The position numbers and the translations under genes are program-made. Under the pieces are notes generated by a model. It was given only the letters and a program-made list of their open reading frames with translations. It was not told where the DNA came from and did not search any database. Below are positions 55,853 to 64,000 of a DNA stretch of 64,000 bases, piece by piece. Position 1 is the stretch's first letter. Each line of letters begins with the position of its first letter. Source of the DNA: Gliomastix tumulicola (Eukaryota > Ascomycota > Sordariomycetes > Hypocreales > Bionectriaceae); assembly GCA_001599755.1 (NCBI GenBank), contig BCHX01000003.1, forward strand, positions 2,391,289 to 2,455,288. Reading direction: 5' to 3'.

Positions 55853-56275
55853 TCATTCCAACCAAGGAGAGTCCTTCATCTCATCAATCCACTTCTTGCC
55901 CTCGCCCCTCTCATACTTCTTCACGGAGACGACCTCAGCGGCTCCAAAGTTCCCATACAGGTGAGGGAAGCCGTCCTCCCACTTGGTCTTGGGCTGCACC
56001 TTGGCGAACTCGAGCTTCACGATCCAGAGCTCCGCGACATGGTTGAAGAAGAGGTTGCACGTGTTCGGGACCTGAAACATAAAATAGTCAGTCAATGATG
56101 AGCGTATGCATGGGCAAGTTTGTGTTCAAGACAAACCAACCTGGACGGCAGTGCTGAGATGGACGAATCCGTCCGTCTGGTCGAGCTCAGAGAGGGGGTT
56201 TTCGGCGGGGAAGGGCTCAGGCGGTGCGGTTGGCACGATCTTGTAGACGTATGTTGGGATCGGGTCTGGCGACAT
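55853..56275 (-). CDS. DUF952 family protein
   Basis: Two exons: 56275-56141 and 56071-55853 (117 aa, close to the family's usual 100-120). The DUF952 pattern is complete: YVYKIVPTAPPEPFPAENPLSELDQTDGFVHLSTAVQVPNTCNLFF, then LWIVKLEFAKVQPKTKWEDGFPHLYGNFGAAEVV. The GF(V/I)H.S and FPHLYG motifs are the most conserved parts. No enzymatic function is established, although the fold is related to ADP-ribosyltransferase-like or GST-annotated proteins in some databases. It is convergent with the aminopeptidase (98 bp between stops, so 3' UTRs may overlap) and divergent from Ten1 with only 274 bp between start codons. Confidence 0.88.
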
Positions 56276-56510
56276 AATGAATATTATTTGGAATATAACT
56301 TTCTTGATGTAATAAGTATCCTTCAATGGCAATCATAGGTCAAAGGTTGAGAGGGGTTAAGGGTCTCGTCGTCTCGGTGGCCCGTCTGTGAATTCTAGGG
56401 CACAGTGTCACGTTCCACTAAGCCAACACTGTGCATCAGCATCTCGTCATTCCCTCAACTTTAGGCCGAAGCTACCCTAAGGCTTCATCGCGCACTCACG
56501 CCAGAGACTG

Positions 56511-56520
56511 CTACCTTACC
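56511..56520 (-). promoter_or_regulatory. GGTAAGGTAG element just upstream of Ten1
   Basis: CTACCTTACC on the plus strand, 30 bp before the Ten1 start, inside the 274-bp promoter shared with DUF952. It is one member of the motif family that recurs in intergenic DNA here. Confidence 0.35.
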
Positions 56521-56549
56521 ACCTTTCACGGGGGTGCGGCCAGGTCGCT

Positions 56550-57026
56550 ATGTCGCGCGGTCCGCTACCATCTCAATTATGTCTTCTTTCTGAGCTTCCC
56601 GCCCGAGACGTCAACGACAAGGTGCGGTTCCTAGGATGGCAAGTTCACCTCTCCAGCCAAAAATTCATAACCAGTCGTTAACACTGTAATAGTGTTCTCG
56701 GGTACTCCAAGCAAAAGGCACAGCTTCAGTTAAGACACCCACACCCAGAGGGAGCAGACGCCGTCACAGCAATGGTGGATATCAATCTCATGCTCGACTC
56801 TGTCTCACATGAGCAGACAGCCGTGGGGAGCTGGTTGAACGTCATCGGCTACGTCAAGGCGAAGAGGAAGAAAGCAAGCAAGCCGCGTGCCAAAGATGGT
56901 GCCGATGGAGGTGCTGTTTCCTGGGATGTCCTTGTCCAGGCAATAATGTTGTGGCCAGCTGGACCGCTGGACATTCAGCAGTATGAGAAGGCTTTCCCCG
57001 GGGCGGCGCAAAACAGCAAGCCTTGA
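56550..57026 (+). CDS. TEN1: Telomere-capping CST subunit Ten1
   Basis: Two exons, 56550-56638 and 56693-57026, give 140 aa. The OB-fold pattern is characteristic: QLCLLSELPARDVNDKVRFLGCVLGYSKQKAQLQLRHPHP, then AMVDINLMLDSVSHEQTAVGSWLNVIGYVK and a C-terminal helix with IMLWPAGPLDIQQYEKAF. In Ten1 the elements KVRFLGCV.Y, VD(I/V)NL.L, VG.W.NVIGYV and A.MLW.AG.LD are standard. The protein pairs with Stn1 in the CST complex that caps telomeres and helps C-strand fill-in. The intron (56639-56692, 54 nt) begins GCAAGT rather than GT; this is the only splice that gives the conserved Cys in FLGCV and keeps the frame. Length fits the family (about 120-160 aa). The short spacing to DUF952 suggests a bidirectional promoter. 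Confidence 0.88.
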
Positions 57027-57641
57027 GAGGGCCACAAATGTGTGATTATACACCTCGAGTCGGTGAGCCAGCGTTACCACTGGTTCGGAACGACGAAGCA
57101 CGCCGTTCTGCCCTAGACATGTCATTTCCCCTCTCGAAATGGAAATGCTGTCTACTGCCCTTTGTCTCTAAATATTCAGGGGATGTCCTAGGAGAAGAAA
57201 CCAGGGAGCATGATGAGACTCCAGGTCTCTGGATGATGAAGATGGGTATACGGGATCAGACACTTGGAAAATGCGGAATCAAGGTCAGCAAGCCACTTCT
57301 TTCCCTAAAATCGAATCACATGCCGTACTGACAAGGATTCTATAGCACAGTCGATGCTGGTGCAAGCAGGCGTTGGTCGATAGACATTTAATCCACAAAC
57401 AAAAGGTCTCCCGGCTTCTTCCATTAATATGGTATATCATTTGAAGGTACTGATATCAGCGGCCTTCTCTTCTACATCTATATACACATGCGTGAATCAT
57501 GGTATCGTCCGCGACTCGTAACGTGCTAAAATCGTCCTTGCGGTCTCCACGCACTGTATGTGGATTCCCACAATCACGTCTCGACTCTAAATCGAAGATG
57601 CCACTCTACCATTCTCAAAAGATAAGATCCAAATCGACGAT
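57027..57641. other. Intergenic, Ten1 3' flank and ureidoglycolate lyase promoter
   Basis: 615 bp between two same-strand genes. The second half is AT-rich (57410-57500, ATATACAC-type sequence). No gene seen. Confidence 0.5.
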
Positions 57642-58382
57642 ATGTTGCTGAAAGTCAACATCGGGGACCTCGACATCCGTGTCACCGCTGAGCCGCTATC
57701 ACAGCAGGCCTTCGCGCCATTCGGAGATGTCATTGCCAACGTGCGGCCAGACGTCCATCCCTCAGCATTCACAGCCCATACCGACACTCTCCCTCCCAAC
57801 GCCGAGTCTGCGAATCAGGGAAGCGCCATCAAGTACCGGGATGTGAGCCACATCAGGAATCTCTACGGACAGTCCCCCAGCAAGAGGAGCGAGCCCAAAA
57901 TGAGCATGTTCGTCTGCGCCGCTAGGAAACTAGATATCAACCCGGCCGCGCCGCACGGGCAGCTCAAGGTGCGGATACTGGAGCGGCATCCGTTCACGAC
58001 GCAGACATTCACACCGGTTGCATCCTCCGCCTCGGCCTACCTCGTCATCGTGGCGCCGAGTCTGCCTCCTGGCACGCACGATGAAGGCCTGCCGGTACCG
58101 GGCGACAGCGACCTACCCGGGAGGGGCCTACCAGATCTCAAAGGACTGAGGGCCTTCGTCGCGACCAGCGCGCAGGCTGTAACCTACGGAGCTGGGACGT
58201 GGCACGCCCCAATGGTGGTCCTCGGCGAGGAAGGGACGACGCTGGATTTCGTGGTGTATCAATTTGCAAGCGGCTCAGGAATCGAGGATTGCCAGCTGGT
58301 CGAGTTTGAGTCACCCGGCGTATCGGAGCCCCGCGTCGTAGCCCAGCTTCCACGCCCGAGAAAGCCACTGGAAAAGCTCTGA
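57642..58382 (+). CDS. Ureidoglycolate lyase (hydrolase), purine catabolism
   Basis: Single exon, 246 aa. The AllA/Dal3 cupin pattern is present: VTAEPLSQQAFAPFGDVI at the start, then MSMFVCAARKL, VRILERHPFTTQTFTPV (the RHP.T.Q.F.P. signature), AYLVIVAPSLPPG, LRAFVATSAQAVTYGAGTWHAPMVVLGEEGTTLDFVVYQF and a final DCQLVEF. The enzyme converts ureidoglycolate to glyoxylate and urea in the last step of allantoin use as nitrogen source; yeast DAL3 is regulated by GATA factors under nitrogen limitation. Other allantoin genes are not adjacent here. The insert between residues 30 and 85 (NVRPDVHPSAF...SKRSEP) is longer than in bacterial AllA (about 160 aa in total) but usual in fungi. Confidence 0.93.
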   Translation: MLLKVNIGDLDIRVTAEPLSQQAFAPFGDVIANVRPDVHPSAFTAHTDTLPPNAESANQGSAIKYRDVSHIRNLYGQSPSKRSEPKMSMFVCAARKLDINPAAPHGQLKVRILERHPFTTQTFTPVASSASAYLVIVAPSLPPGTHDEGLPVPGDSDLPGRGLPDLKGLRAFVATSAQAVTYGAGTWHAPMVVLGEEGTTLDFVVYQFASGSGIEDCQLVEFESPGVSEPRVVAQLPRPRKPLEKL

Positions 58383-58698
58383 CCGTGAGTCTGTTTGCGG
58401 ATACGACTGCAGGAATATATTGGCAATTGAAACTGAAACATATCATTGCAGAAGTGATCTCTATCGTGACACTATGAAGCTTAGTCATCTCAGCTCTGCG
58501 CTCGACGAGGTAGAAACTTGGCTTAATTGATTGATACCGAAATTCAGGGGCGGAGGGGGGCTGTGCGAATAGTCGGAATTGAAGGACCATCACCGTCAGC
58601 CCCGCGCTGGCGGGGAGGAGCAAATACGAATTCTAGGATTGAGATAAATACAAGCCAGCTCATCGTGCTTCTCTCGTAGGGCAATTTTTGGGCCATTG
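58383..58698. other. Intergenic, ureidoglycolate lyase / 2H phosphoesterase
   Basis: 316 bp between same-strand genes. No gene or distinct signal. Confidence 0.5.
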
Positions 58699-59823
58699 AT
58701 GTCCAAAACCGCAGCCATGGGTGACGCTATTGTGCCGAGTGTCGAGAACAAGCTCGAGGACCTCTCTGGGATCGTCCTCAGCCCTGGAGAGAATCCCTAT
58801 GCTGCCTTCATCAAGGCATGCAACGACGACCCTGTGAGTCCCCAGCCTATGAAGAACTGCTTCAACGGGTCAGTACCACTCACATAAAATTATGCGTGTA
58901 GAAAGAGATTCAGGCTCTCTACTCGGCCCACCGCACAAAACGTAATGCTCAGCAGCGGGCCAAGTTCATCGATCCTGGCTTCAAGGAGCTGGCCATCGAC
59001 CAGACCATCCTCCGGCTAGAGGACCCGACCATCGAGCCCGGCTTCAAGGATGAGAGAAATTGCCTCGTGTTCTGGGCTAGGCCACCGGACCATGTTATTC
59101 GGCTGGCCGCCAAGATCCAGCAGCTGCTCAAGGAGAAAGCCCCAAGTGAGTTGCTGAGTTCGATCCATGTCCTGCTTGCAACATGGAGCTGAACAAGACT
59201 GACCACGTATCGCAGGCACCTGGTTGATGCCTACCCACAGGATGCATCTGACAACGCTGGAGGTCGCCTTCTCCAAGACTCCTCCTGAGATTGGAGCCCT
59301 TGTTGAGACCTTGCGGCCTGCCCTACCTTCTATCACCAACTATACGCACACTCACCGCTCAAGATTGGTTAAGCCCATGGTCTCGTACGACCTGTCGGCC
59401 TTCGCTGTGTCCTTCCTCCCCGCCGTGGGCGAGCCGGGCATCTCACCGGCCCCCATGCAGCCGGACCTGACAGAGGGAGTCACTCAGGGTGACGATTACA
59501 CGTATCATCACCTGCGACGTGATATCTTTGACCTAGTGCAAGATGCAGGCGTTGATGTCGGCTCGCGGTACCAGGTGCCTAGTGCACATATTACGCTGGG
59601 CAGATACCTGACACACGCAGACCACGACACGCCGGAGAAGAGACAGGCGTGGGTGGAAGCCATCGACGAGATCAACGCCTGGCTGGAGAAGGAGATCTGG
59701 GACAAGGACGATGCCGAGTTCATCGGCGAGTGGGTTGTTGGGCAGGAGAGGGGGCTGGATGCTAGGAATGGGACGCTCTGGTATGGCGGTGGCAGGACTG
59801 TCATGCTGGGCGAGGGGTTCTGA
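58699..59823 (+). CDS. 2H phosphoesterase (RNA ligase / cyclic nucleotide phosphodiesterase family)
   Basis: Three exons: 58699-58833, 58902-59145, 59216-59823 (328 aa). The two catalytic H-x-T motifs of the 2H superfamily are present: HLT at residues 137-139 (THRMHLTTLEVAFSKT) and HIT at about 251-253 (PSAHITLGRY). The spacing of about 114 residues is larger than in LigT (about 80-90). The N-terminal 120 residues are all-helical by appearance (ALYSAHRTKRNAQQRAKFIDPGF). 2H enzymes act on 2',3'-cyclic phosphate or 2',5'-phosphodiester ends; the substrate of this fungal branch is not known. The end GTLWYGGGRTVMLGEGF is typical of the fungal group. I chose MSKTAAMGD; MGDAIVPS six codons later is an alternative start. 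Confidence 0.9.
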
Positions 59824-60136
59824 TGAGACGAGCAGGATTGTTGATAGACATATTGCCCCTTCTGCGACCAGTAGACGAGAGTAGCATTAAACATAGACGT
59901 CTGTTTCTCCATCCACGCCACGCGTCTCGTCCTCACAGATGATGCTGCCCTTTTCACGGGCGTCGTCGCCGTATACTGACAGACAAATGAAAATTTTGTT
60001 TGTTTTTGATGTCATTTCCTATGAATCATGCCTCAATCGAGGAGTGCACCTCCCTTCGCCGTTGTCCATGATGCCCATAAGCCGCCAGCAGAGTCGCGGA
60101 AAGAGTTTTGTAATCCCAAATCCCATTTCAACCCAT
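59824..60136. other. Convergent intergenic region
   Basis: 313 bp between the stop codons of the 2H phosphoesterase and eL42; facing 3' UTRs with nothing further seen. Confidence 0.5.
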
Positions 60137-60955
60137 TTAGAACACCAGAGCAGCACCCTTCGTCTTCTTGTCGCCACTGTTGAAGAGTTGCACGTTAGTA
60201 AATTTCGACTTTATGAAAACCATGGCTTCTTTTTCCCCCAAGAGAAGAAGTGGGAAGCCCCCTCCCCCCAAGTGACAAGAGAAGCAGTACGTACCCAAGC
60301 TCGAAGTGCTTGCAGCGCTTGAGGGCCAGCTGGCACTTGGTCTTGCACTTGACGCACTCCAGTCTCAGCACGACCTTCTTGGTCGTCTTAGCCTTCTTGT
60401 GGAAGATAGGCTTAGTCTGACCACCGTAACCGGACTGCTTGCGGTCGTATCGGCGCTTTCCCTGGGCGAAGAGGGAGGCCTTGCCGGCCTTGTACTGCGT
60501 GACCTTGTGCTGGGTGTGCTTGCGGCACTCCTTGCCCTTGCAGTAGGTGTTTCGGGTCTTGGGAATGTTGACCTGTGGGGAAGAGAGAAAAGTCCGTGGT
60601 CAGCGTTTCTGCTGACTTGGAGTGTATTGTGAACAGAGTCAATCCCATTGGTGATTGATGGGCTGCGGGGTTGCGCGACGGTTCTTCGGGGCGGGTGGCA
60701 ATCGAACGAAGGCGACCGAACTCGTGGTCGATGATGAGGGCGTCCGAAATTCGTGATTATCCCTTCTCGAGGAAGTCGACCTCATCCCGCGGCACCTGCA
60801 TCGTACGCGAATTCGAGGTCTCGTCGGCTCGTCGAAATGTCGTCGTGTCCGTTCGCCCGCCCCGTCAAACCATCAATCGCAGAAATCCCGTCGCATGAAC
60901 CTGTGCACATCGTTTTGAAGAGGATCCAGATCATTCGCAAGTCAGAACTTACCAT
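60137..60955 (-). CDS. 60S ribosomal protein eL42 (L44/L36a)
   Basis: Three exons: 60955-60953, 60572-60295, 60176-60137 (106 aa, the standard length). The first coding exon is just the ATG, followed by a 380-nt intron, a common layout of ribosomal-protein genes. The sequence [81 protein letters not shown] is near-invariant in eukaryotes. The zinc ribbon uses Cys12, Cys17, Cys74 and Cys77. Residue 56 is Pro (codon CCT), the cycloheximide-sensitive state; Gln at this position gives resistance in some yeasts. The protein lies near the ribosomal E site. Divergent from epsilon-COP with 384 bp between starts. Confidence 0.97.
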
Positions 60956-61339
60956 CTTGGCGGTTTTGCGTGGTGTCGTGCCTTGGAGTGTTGGTGAAGG
61001 GGAAGATCCGTAATGGAGGCGTAAATTTCGAGGAAGTTTTGGTGATTTCTCGCTTTGTGGGCACTAGGGTCGGCGAGTGAGCCCGATTGGAGTGTGTGGC
61101 TCAGAGCGGGGCCTCCAGCCACAGATGGCGTCCTGAATTCCAAGGCATGAAATCAGCCACATGTTCAACAGGGGTGGGGTCCAAGGAGGGAGACGGTGTA
61201 TGTACCTAATACCACTTCAATTCCGTGCCCCACCAAAGCAAGCGGTCGAAGGCCCAAGTCCAACAACTGTCCTTTCAACAAGTTACAATCGCAACAGCAA
61301 CGCGACGAAGACGCTGACGACGACTACGACGACTTCAAG
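60956..61339. other. Divergent promoter region eL42 / epsilon-COP
   Basis: 384 bp shared by two highly expressed housekeeping genes. It includes an open frame upstream of the epsilon-COP start (from 61196), which I treat as leader. No TATA box seen. Confidence 0.5.
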
Positions 61340-62381
61340 ATGGATCCGTACTCGGCCGAAGGCGAATTGATCAACATCCACAACGCGTTCCACCAGGGAC
61401 AGTACCAGGAGGTCGTGGACTTCGACACATCCTCCTTCTCCCCTGAGAATGCCCTCCCTGCGAAGGTGCTCGCCCTGAGGGCCCAGGTCGCTCTGGGAAA
61501 CGCCGAGGAGGTGCTTGACGAGGTCAAGGGCGAGAAGGAACCCGCGCTAGAGGCCGTTGGGGCGCTCGCTGAAGCCTCCCTCGGCAAGACCGACTCTGCT
61601 ACACAGACTATCGAGAAACTCGCTGCGTCGTCGGCCGACGACGTGACTGTTCAGATTGTCGGCGGCACGGTGCTCCATGCGGCTGGGAAGACGGAGGAGG
61701 CTTTGGCGCTGCTGACCCAGCACCAGGGAAGCTGTGAGTAGCTGAAGGGATGGGGGACATGCTGGACGAAGAACTGACAATTGCGCCAGTGGACGCCGTC
61801 GCCATCATTGTTCAAATCTACCTTCAGCAGAACCGGACGGACCTCGCATTGAAGGAAGTGACGGCCGCTCGGAGATGGGCTCAGGACAGCCTCCTCGTCA
61901 ATCTCGCGGAGTCATGGGTGGGACTACGAGTGGTAAGCATCGAACCGAGCCAGCACGTAGCAACCTATGCTGACCGATACCAGGGCGGAGAGAAATACCA
62001 GCAATCGTTCTACGTATTCGAGGAGCTGGCGCAGGCCCCTTCTACATCATCGGCCTGGAGTCTGGTGTCGCAGGCCGTCTGCGAGCTTCATCTGGGACGG
62101 ACAGAAGAGGCGCAGGCTGCCCTTGAGCAAGCCCTTCAGAAGGAGCCGGAGTCCGCCCAGGCTATTGCGAATTCCCTTGTTCTAGCGCTCATCTCTGGCC
62201 AGGACGCTAGCGAGTTGACCGAGTATGTTCGAAGCTTCCCTCTCCGGTTGGCTATCTCTAATCATCCTCCAGAACCCTGCAGAAGGTCGACCCTTCTCAC
62301 GCATTACTTGTCGATCTGGAGGAGAAGAGCTCCTTGTTCGACAAGGCCGCCAGCAAGTACAAGCCTAAAGTATCGGCATAG
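61340..62381 (+). CDS. Coatomer subunit epsilon (epsilon-COP)
   Basis: Four exons: 61340-61733, 61790-61932, 61984-62222, 62273-62381 (294 aa, the usual size). It begins MDPYSAEGELINIHNAFHQGQYQEVVDFDTSSFSPEN, a typical coatomer-epsilon N-terminus. A run of TPR-like helical hairpins follows (QGQYQEVV, ARRWAQDSLLVNLAESWVGL, YQQSFYVFEELAQAPSTSSAWSLVSQAVCELHLGRTEEAQAALEQAL), ending in DPSHALLVDLEEKSSLFDKAASKYKPKV. Epsilon-COP stabilises alpha-COP in the COPI coat for Golgi-to-ER transport. An upstream in-frame ATG at 61196 would prepend 48 residues, including an acidic DEDADDDYDDF, but homologues start at MDPYS. SCY1 at 4350-7027 is functionally linked through COPI though not adjacent. Confidence 0.94.
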
Positions 62382-62536
62382 AGAGTTCCACATAATCGTG
62401 CGGGCATGTGTAATGAATAAGCGTTTCCACGGTTCAATGGATCATAGACTCATGGGTATCATCTCTTTCTCATTCATCCGTGTGCGTGACTGCTACTTAT
62501 TTGTCCCTACCAAAAAAAAAAGCCCTTCACAGCCGC

Positions 62537-63499
62537 TCAAGCCGTACCGAGAAAATCATCTATCTCCAGCATCTTCTCCTCCACCGAGAGAAATCGCTTC
62601 CGACCGCGTCTCCTCACAACCGCCGTGCTAGGTTCCGAATTCGCTTTTTGGTGATGGGAGCTCTCCGTGCTGACATGCGAGTCCTCATTGTCTTGGCTGT
62701 ACAAGGACACATCCGTGGCGTCTTTGGACGGGGTTGACGGCGGATCTTTGGAGAGATGCTCGGTGTCTTCGGTCTCCTCCAACTCTTCATTAGAGATTTG
62801 GAGGTAGGAGCGCACCGCGGCCCAGAACTCGTTGACCTCCTCGGGATCTCGATGCGATCGCGGCGCGGCGTCTTGGTGACTTGTGTTGTTCTTGCGTGAT
62901 GCCGATGATCCGGTGCTAGGTCCATGTTCTGTGCTGCTGATTTCGTTTCCTTCAGGTGTTTGACTTTCAGATACAGTCTTGGAAGGCGATGTGGCGGATG
63001 ATGTGTTTCCGTCGAGAGGCTTCACTGAGAAGACGTCTTTCTCAATGATCTTATCCAGACAACGGGCCAGAGGACTCTCAGTGTAGTACTCCCGATACTT
63101 GAGCAGCGTCAACGAGTACTCCTCCACATCCGGCGCCATTGGCAGACAATGCTGCGGCGTGAAGGGCACAGCCGCCACAGAAGTCTTGGAGCGTGTCGAA
63201 GCAGTCTTGCTCCGAGCGTCTGAGCTGACAGAGGTGGGCGTCTCGACCTCCTCCCTGGCCGACGACGACTCGATCCACGCCACGATGGCCTTGACGGAGG
63301 TGCTGCCGCCGCCGTTCCTGTGCGTCGTTGCGTCGCGGCTGTCGGTCTCCCGCGGGGACGAGGTTCGCCTGCCGCCGAGGTTGGCGGAGAAGCTGCCGGG
63401 GATGCCTCTGCGCTCGATCTTCCGGTTCATGATGCTCTGGTCCGAGGCCTGGCTGCTGCTCCGGGTCGTCACCGAGTCGCTGGACCGGATGGTCGCCAT
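62537..63499 (-). CDS. Ser/Thr-rich fungal protein of unknown function
   Basis: Single exon, 320 aa. I do not recognise a domain. Residues 1-110 are Ser/Thr/Arg-rich and likely disordered. A segment near 120-155 (APDVEEYSLTLLKYREYYTESPLARCLDKIIEK) looks ordered and helical, as does VNEFWAAVRSYLQISNEELEETEDTEHL at about 220-248. The end is a basic patch followed by a helix: RRRGRKRFLSVEEKMLEIDDFLGTA. The RRRGRKR patch could be a nuclear localisation signal. No signal peptide or membrane span. It is convergent with epsilon-COP (155 bp between stops). Coding status is supported by frame length, codon composition and the ordered segments; the start ATGGCGACC at 63499 is the first in frame. Confidence 0.75.
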   Translation of the reverse strand: MATIRSSDSVTTRSSSQASDQSIMNRKIERRGIPGSFSANLGGRRTSSPRETDSRDATTHRNGGGSTSVKAIVAWIESSSAREEVETPTSVSSDARSKTASTRSKTSVAAVPFTPQHCLPMAPDVEEYSLTLLKYREYYTESPLARCLDKIIEKDVFSVKPLDGNTSSATSPSKTVSESQTPEGNEISSTEHGPSTGSSASRKNNTSHQDAAPRSHRDPEEVNEFWAAVRSYLQISNEELEETEDTEHLSKDPPSTPSKDATDVSLYSQDNEDSHVSTESSHHQKANSEPSTAVVRRRGRKRFLSVEEKMLEIDDFLGTA

Positions 63500-64000
63500 G
63501 GCGGAGATGTTGAGTGGTGGTCTCGGGCTATTCAGGCATGTAGGAAGGTTGGATTTGCTGCTTTGAAGGATGAACGAGGAATCCGAAAAGACAGAAGAAG
63601 ATGAAGAGAATAGAATAGGGATGAAGAATTACAATATGAGGTGTGCAAAGGTACAAGAGGTATGAAAGGCAGAATCTAAGGTGATAATGTGTGAAAAGCG
63701 ATCGGACTTTCAGATCAAGCCCAGCAAGAACGGACCTGGTGGTGAAGAGCAAGTGGGAGAGAAGTGAGAACTCTCTGAGTTCACACTGCTAGCTTCCCAT
63801 ACACCATCCTGCAGCTTCCCCTCCCTCCCCATGAGTTGATCAACTCAGATTGATTAGAGGCTTCCTTCCATTCAAACTGCCCTTGGCATTCTCCTCCGGC
63901 AGAGCCAGTCCGTGCACACAAGCCACAAAACCCCCTCAGAAACAAGCAACAAAGATAAACAGAGACTCGCCCTGTTGCATAAGCTTTCATTCACCAAATG
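63500..64000. other. Upstream region of the last gene, to the window edge
   Basis: 501 bp. Purine-rich on the plus strand at 63580-63720 (a CT-rich leader for the minus-strand gene). No other feature. Confidence 0.5.

Noticed and set aside
1..64000. Transposons, RIP-degraded repeats, CRISPR arrays, telomere repeats, secondary-metabolite cluster
   Set aside because: I saw no transposase, reverse transcriptase, long terminal repeats, AT-rich degraded blocks, TTAGGG arrays or core synthase genes. The LaeA-like gene alone does not make a cluster.

Overview
The window is nuclear DNA of a filamentous ascomycete, most likely a Sordariomycete. Genes sit about one per 2.7 kb on both strands. Coding exons are GC-rich, introns are short (about 50-100 nt) with GT(R)AGT donors and CAG/TAG acceptors, and start codons often sit in a CACCATGG context. 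The gene set is typical of Pezizomycotina: a LaeA-like methyltransferase, a Uds1 septation protein, a DOMON-cytochrome b561, an UNC-104 kinesin, fungal Ten1 and PC4. I place the organism from gene content and intron style only and cannot name a species. Three stretches contain N, one of them 100 N set inside a poly-C run.

Layout. 1-2446 (-): edge-truncated, repeat-rich nuclear-looking protein with a SUMO-interacting-type motif. 4350-7027 (+): SCY1/SCYL1 pseudokinase. 7545-7805 (+): small basic DUF2462 protein. 8002-9691 (-): PLP decarboxylase. 10261-10684 (-): short cytochrome b5. 11173-12498 (-): mitochondrial protease OMA1. 13877-14686 (+): DUF985 cupin. 15203-16856 (-): LaeA-like methyltransferase, followed by 4.4 kb without a recognisable gene. 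21266-26476 (-): kinesin-3. 27618-29420 (+): DHA1-type MFS transporter. 29674-31393 (-): DOMON/cytochrome b561. 32553-33728 (+): membrane J-domain protein. 33954-35909 (-): second MFS transporter. 37184-37792 (-): PC4/Sub1. 38643-41801 (+): PXA-PX-Nexin_C sorting nexin. 44381-46614 (-): Uds1 protein. Then 6.9 kb without a recognisable gene. 53555-55754 (+): leukotriene A4 hydrolase-type aminopeptidase. 55853-56275 (-): DUF952 protein. 56550-57026 (+): Ten1. 57642-58382 (+): ureidoglycolate lyase. 58699-59823 (+): 2H phosphoesterase. 60137-60955 (-): ribosomal protein eL42. 61340-62381 (+): epsilon-COP. 62537-63499 (-): protein of unknown function.

The genes do not form a pathway cluster. They are mostly housekeeping: COPI traffic (SCY1 and epsilon-COP at opposite ends), membrane contact and sorting (sorting nexin), microtubule transport (kinesin-3), transcription (PC4), telomere capping (Ten1), translation (eL42), mitochondrial quality control (OMA1) and purine catabolism (ureidoglycolate lyase). 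No secondary-metabolite cluster, transposon, CRISPR array or RNA gene could be supported.

The most interesting observations are structural. They are the degenerate charged repeat protein at the left edge; a GC-AG intron in Ten1; 13-nt and 17-nt internal exons; two stop-free introns whose length is a multiple of three; mutually complementary G and C homopolymers in two introns of one gene; and a TAGGTAAGGTAG-type motif that recurs in intergenic DNA. I found no convincing wholly new biological system here.
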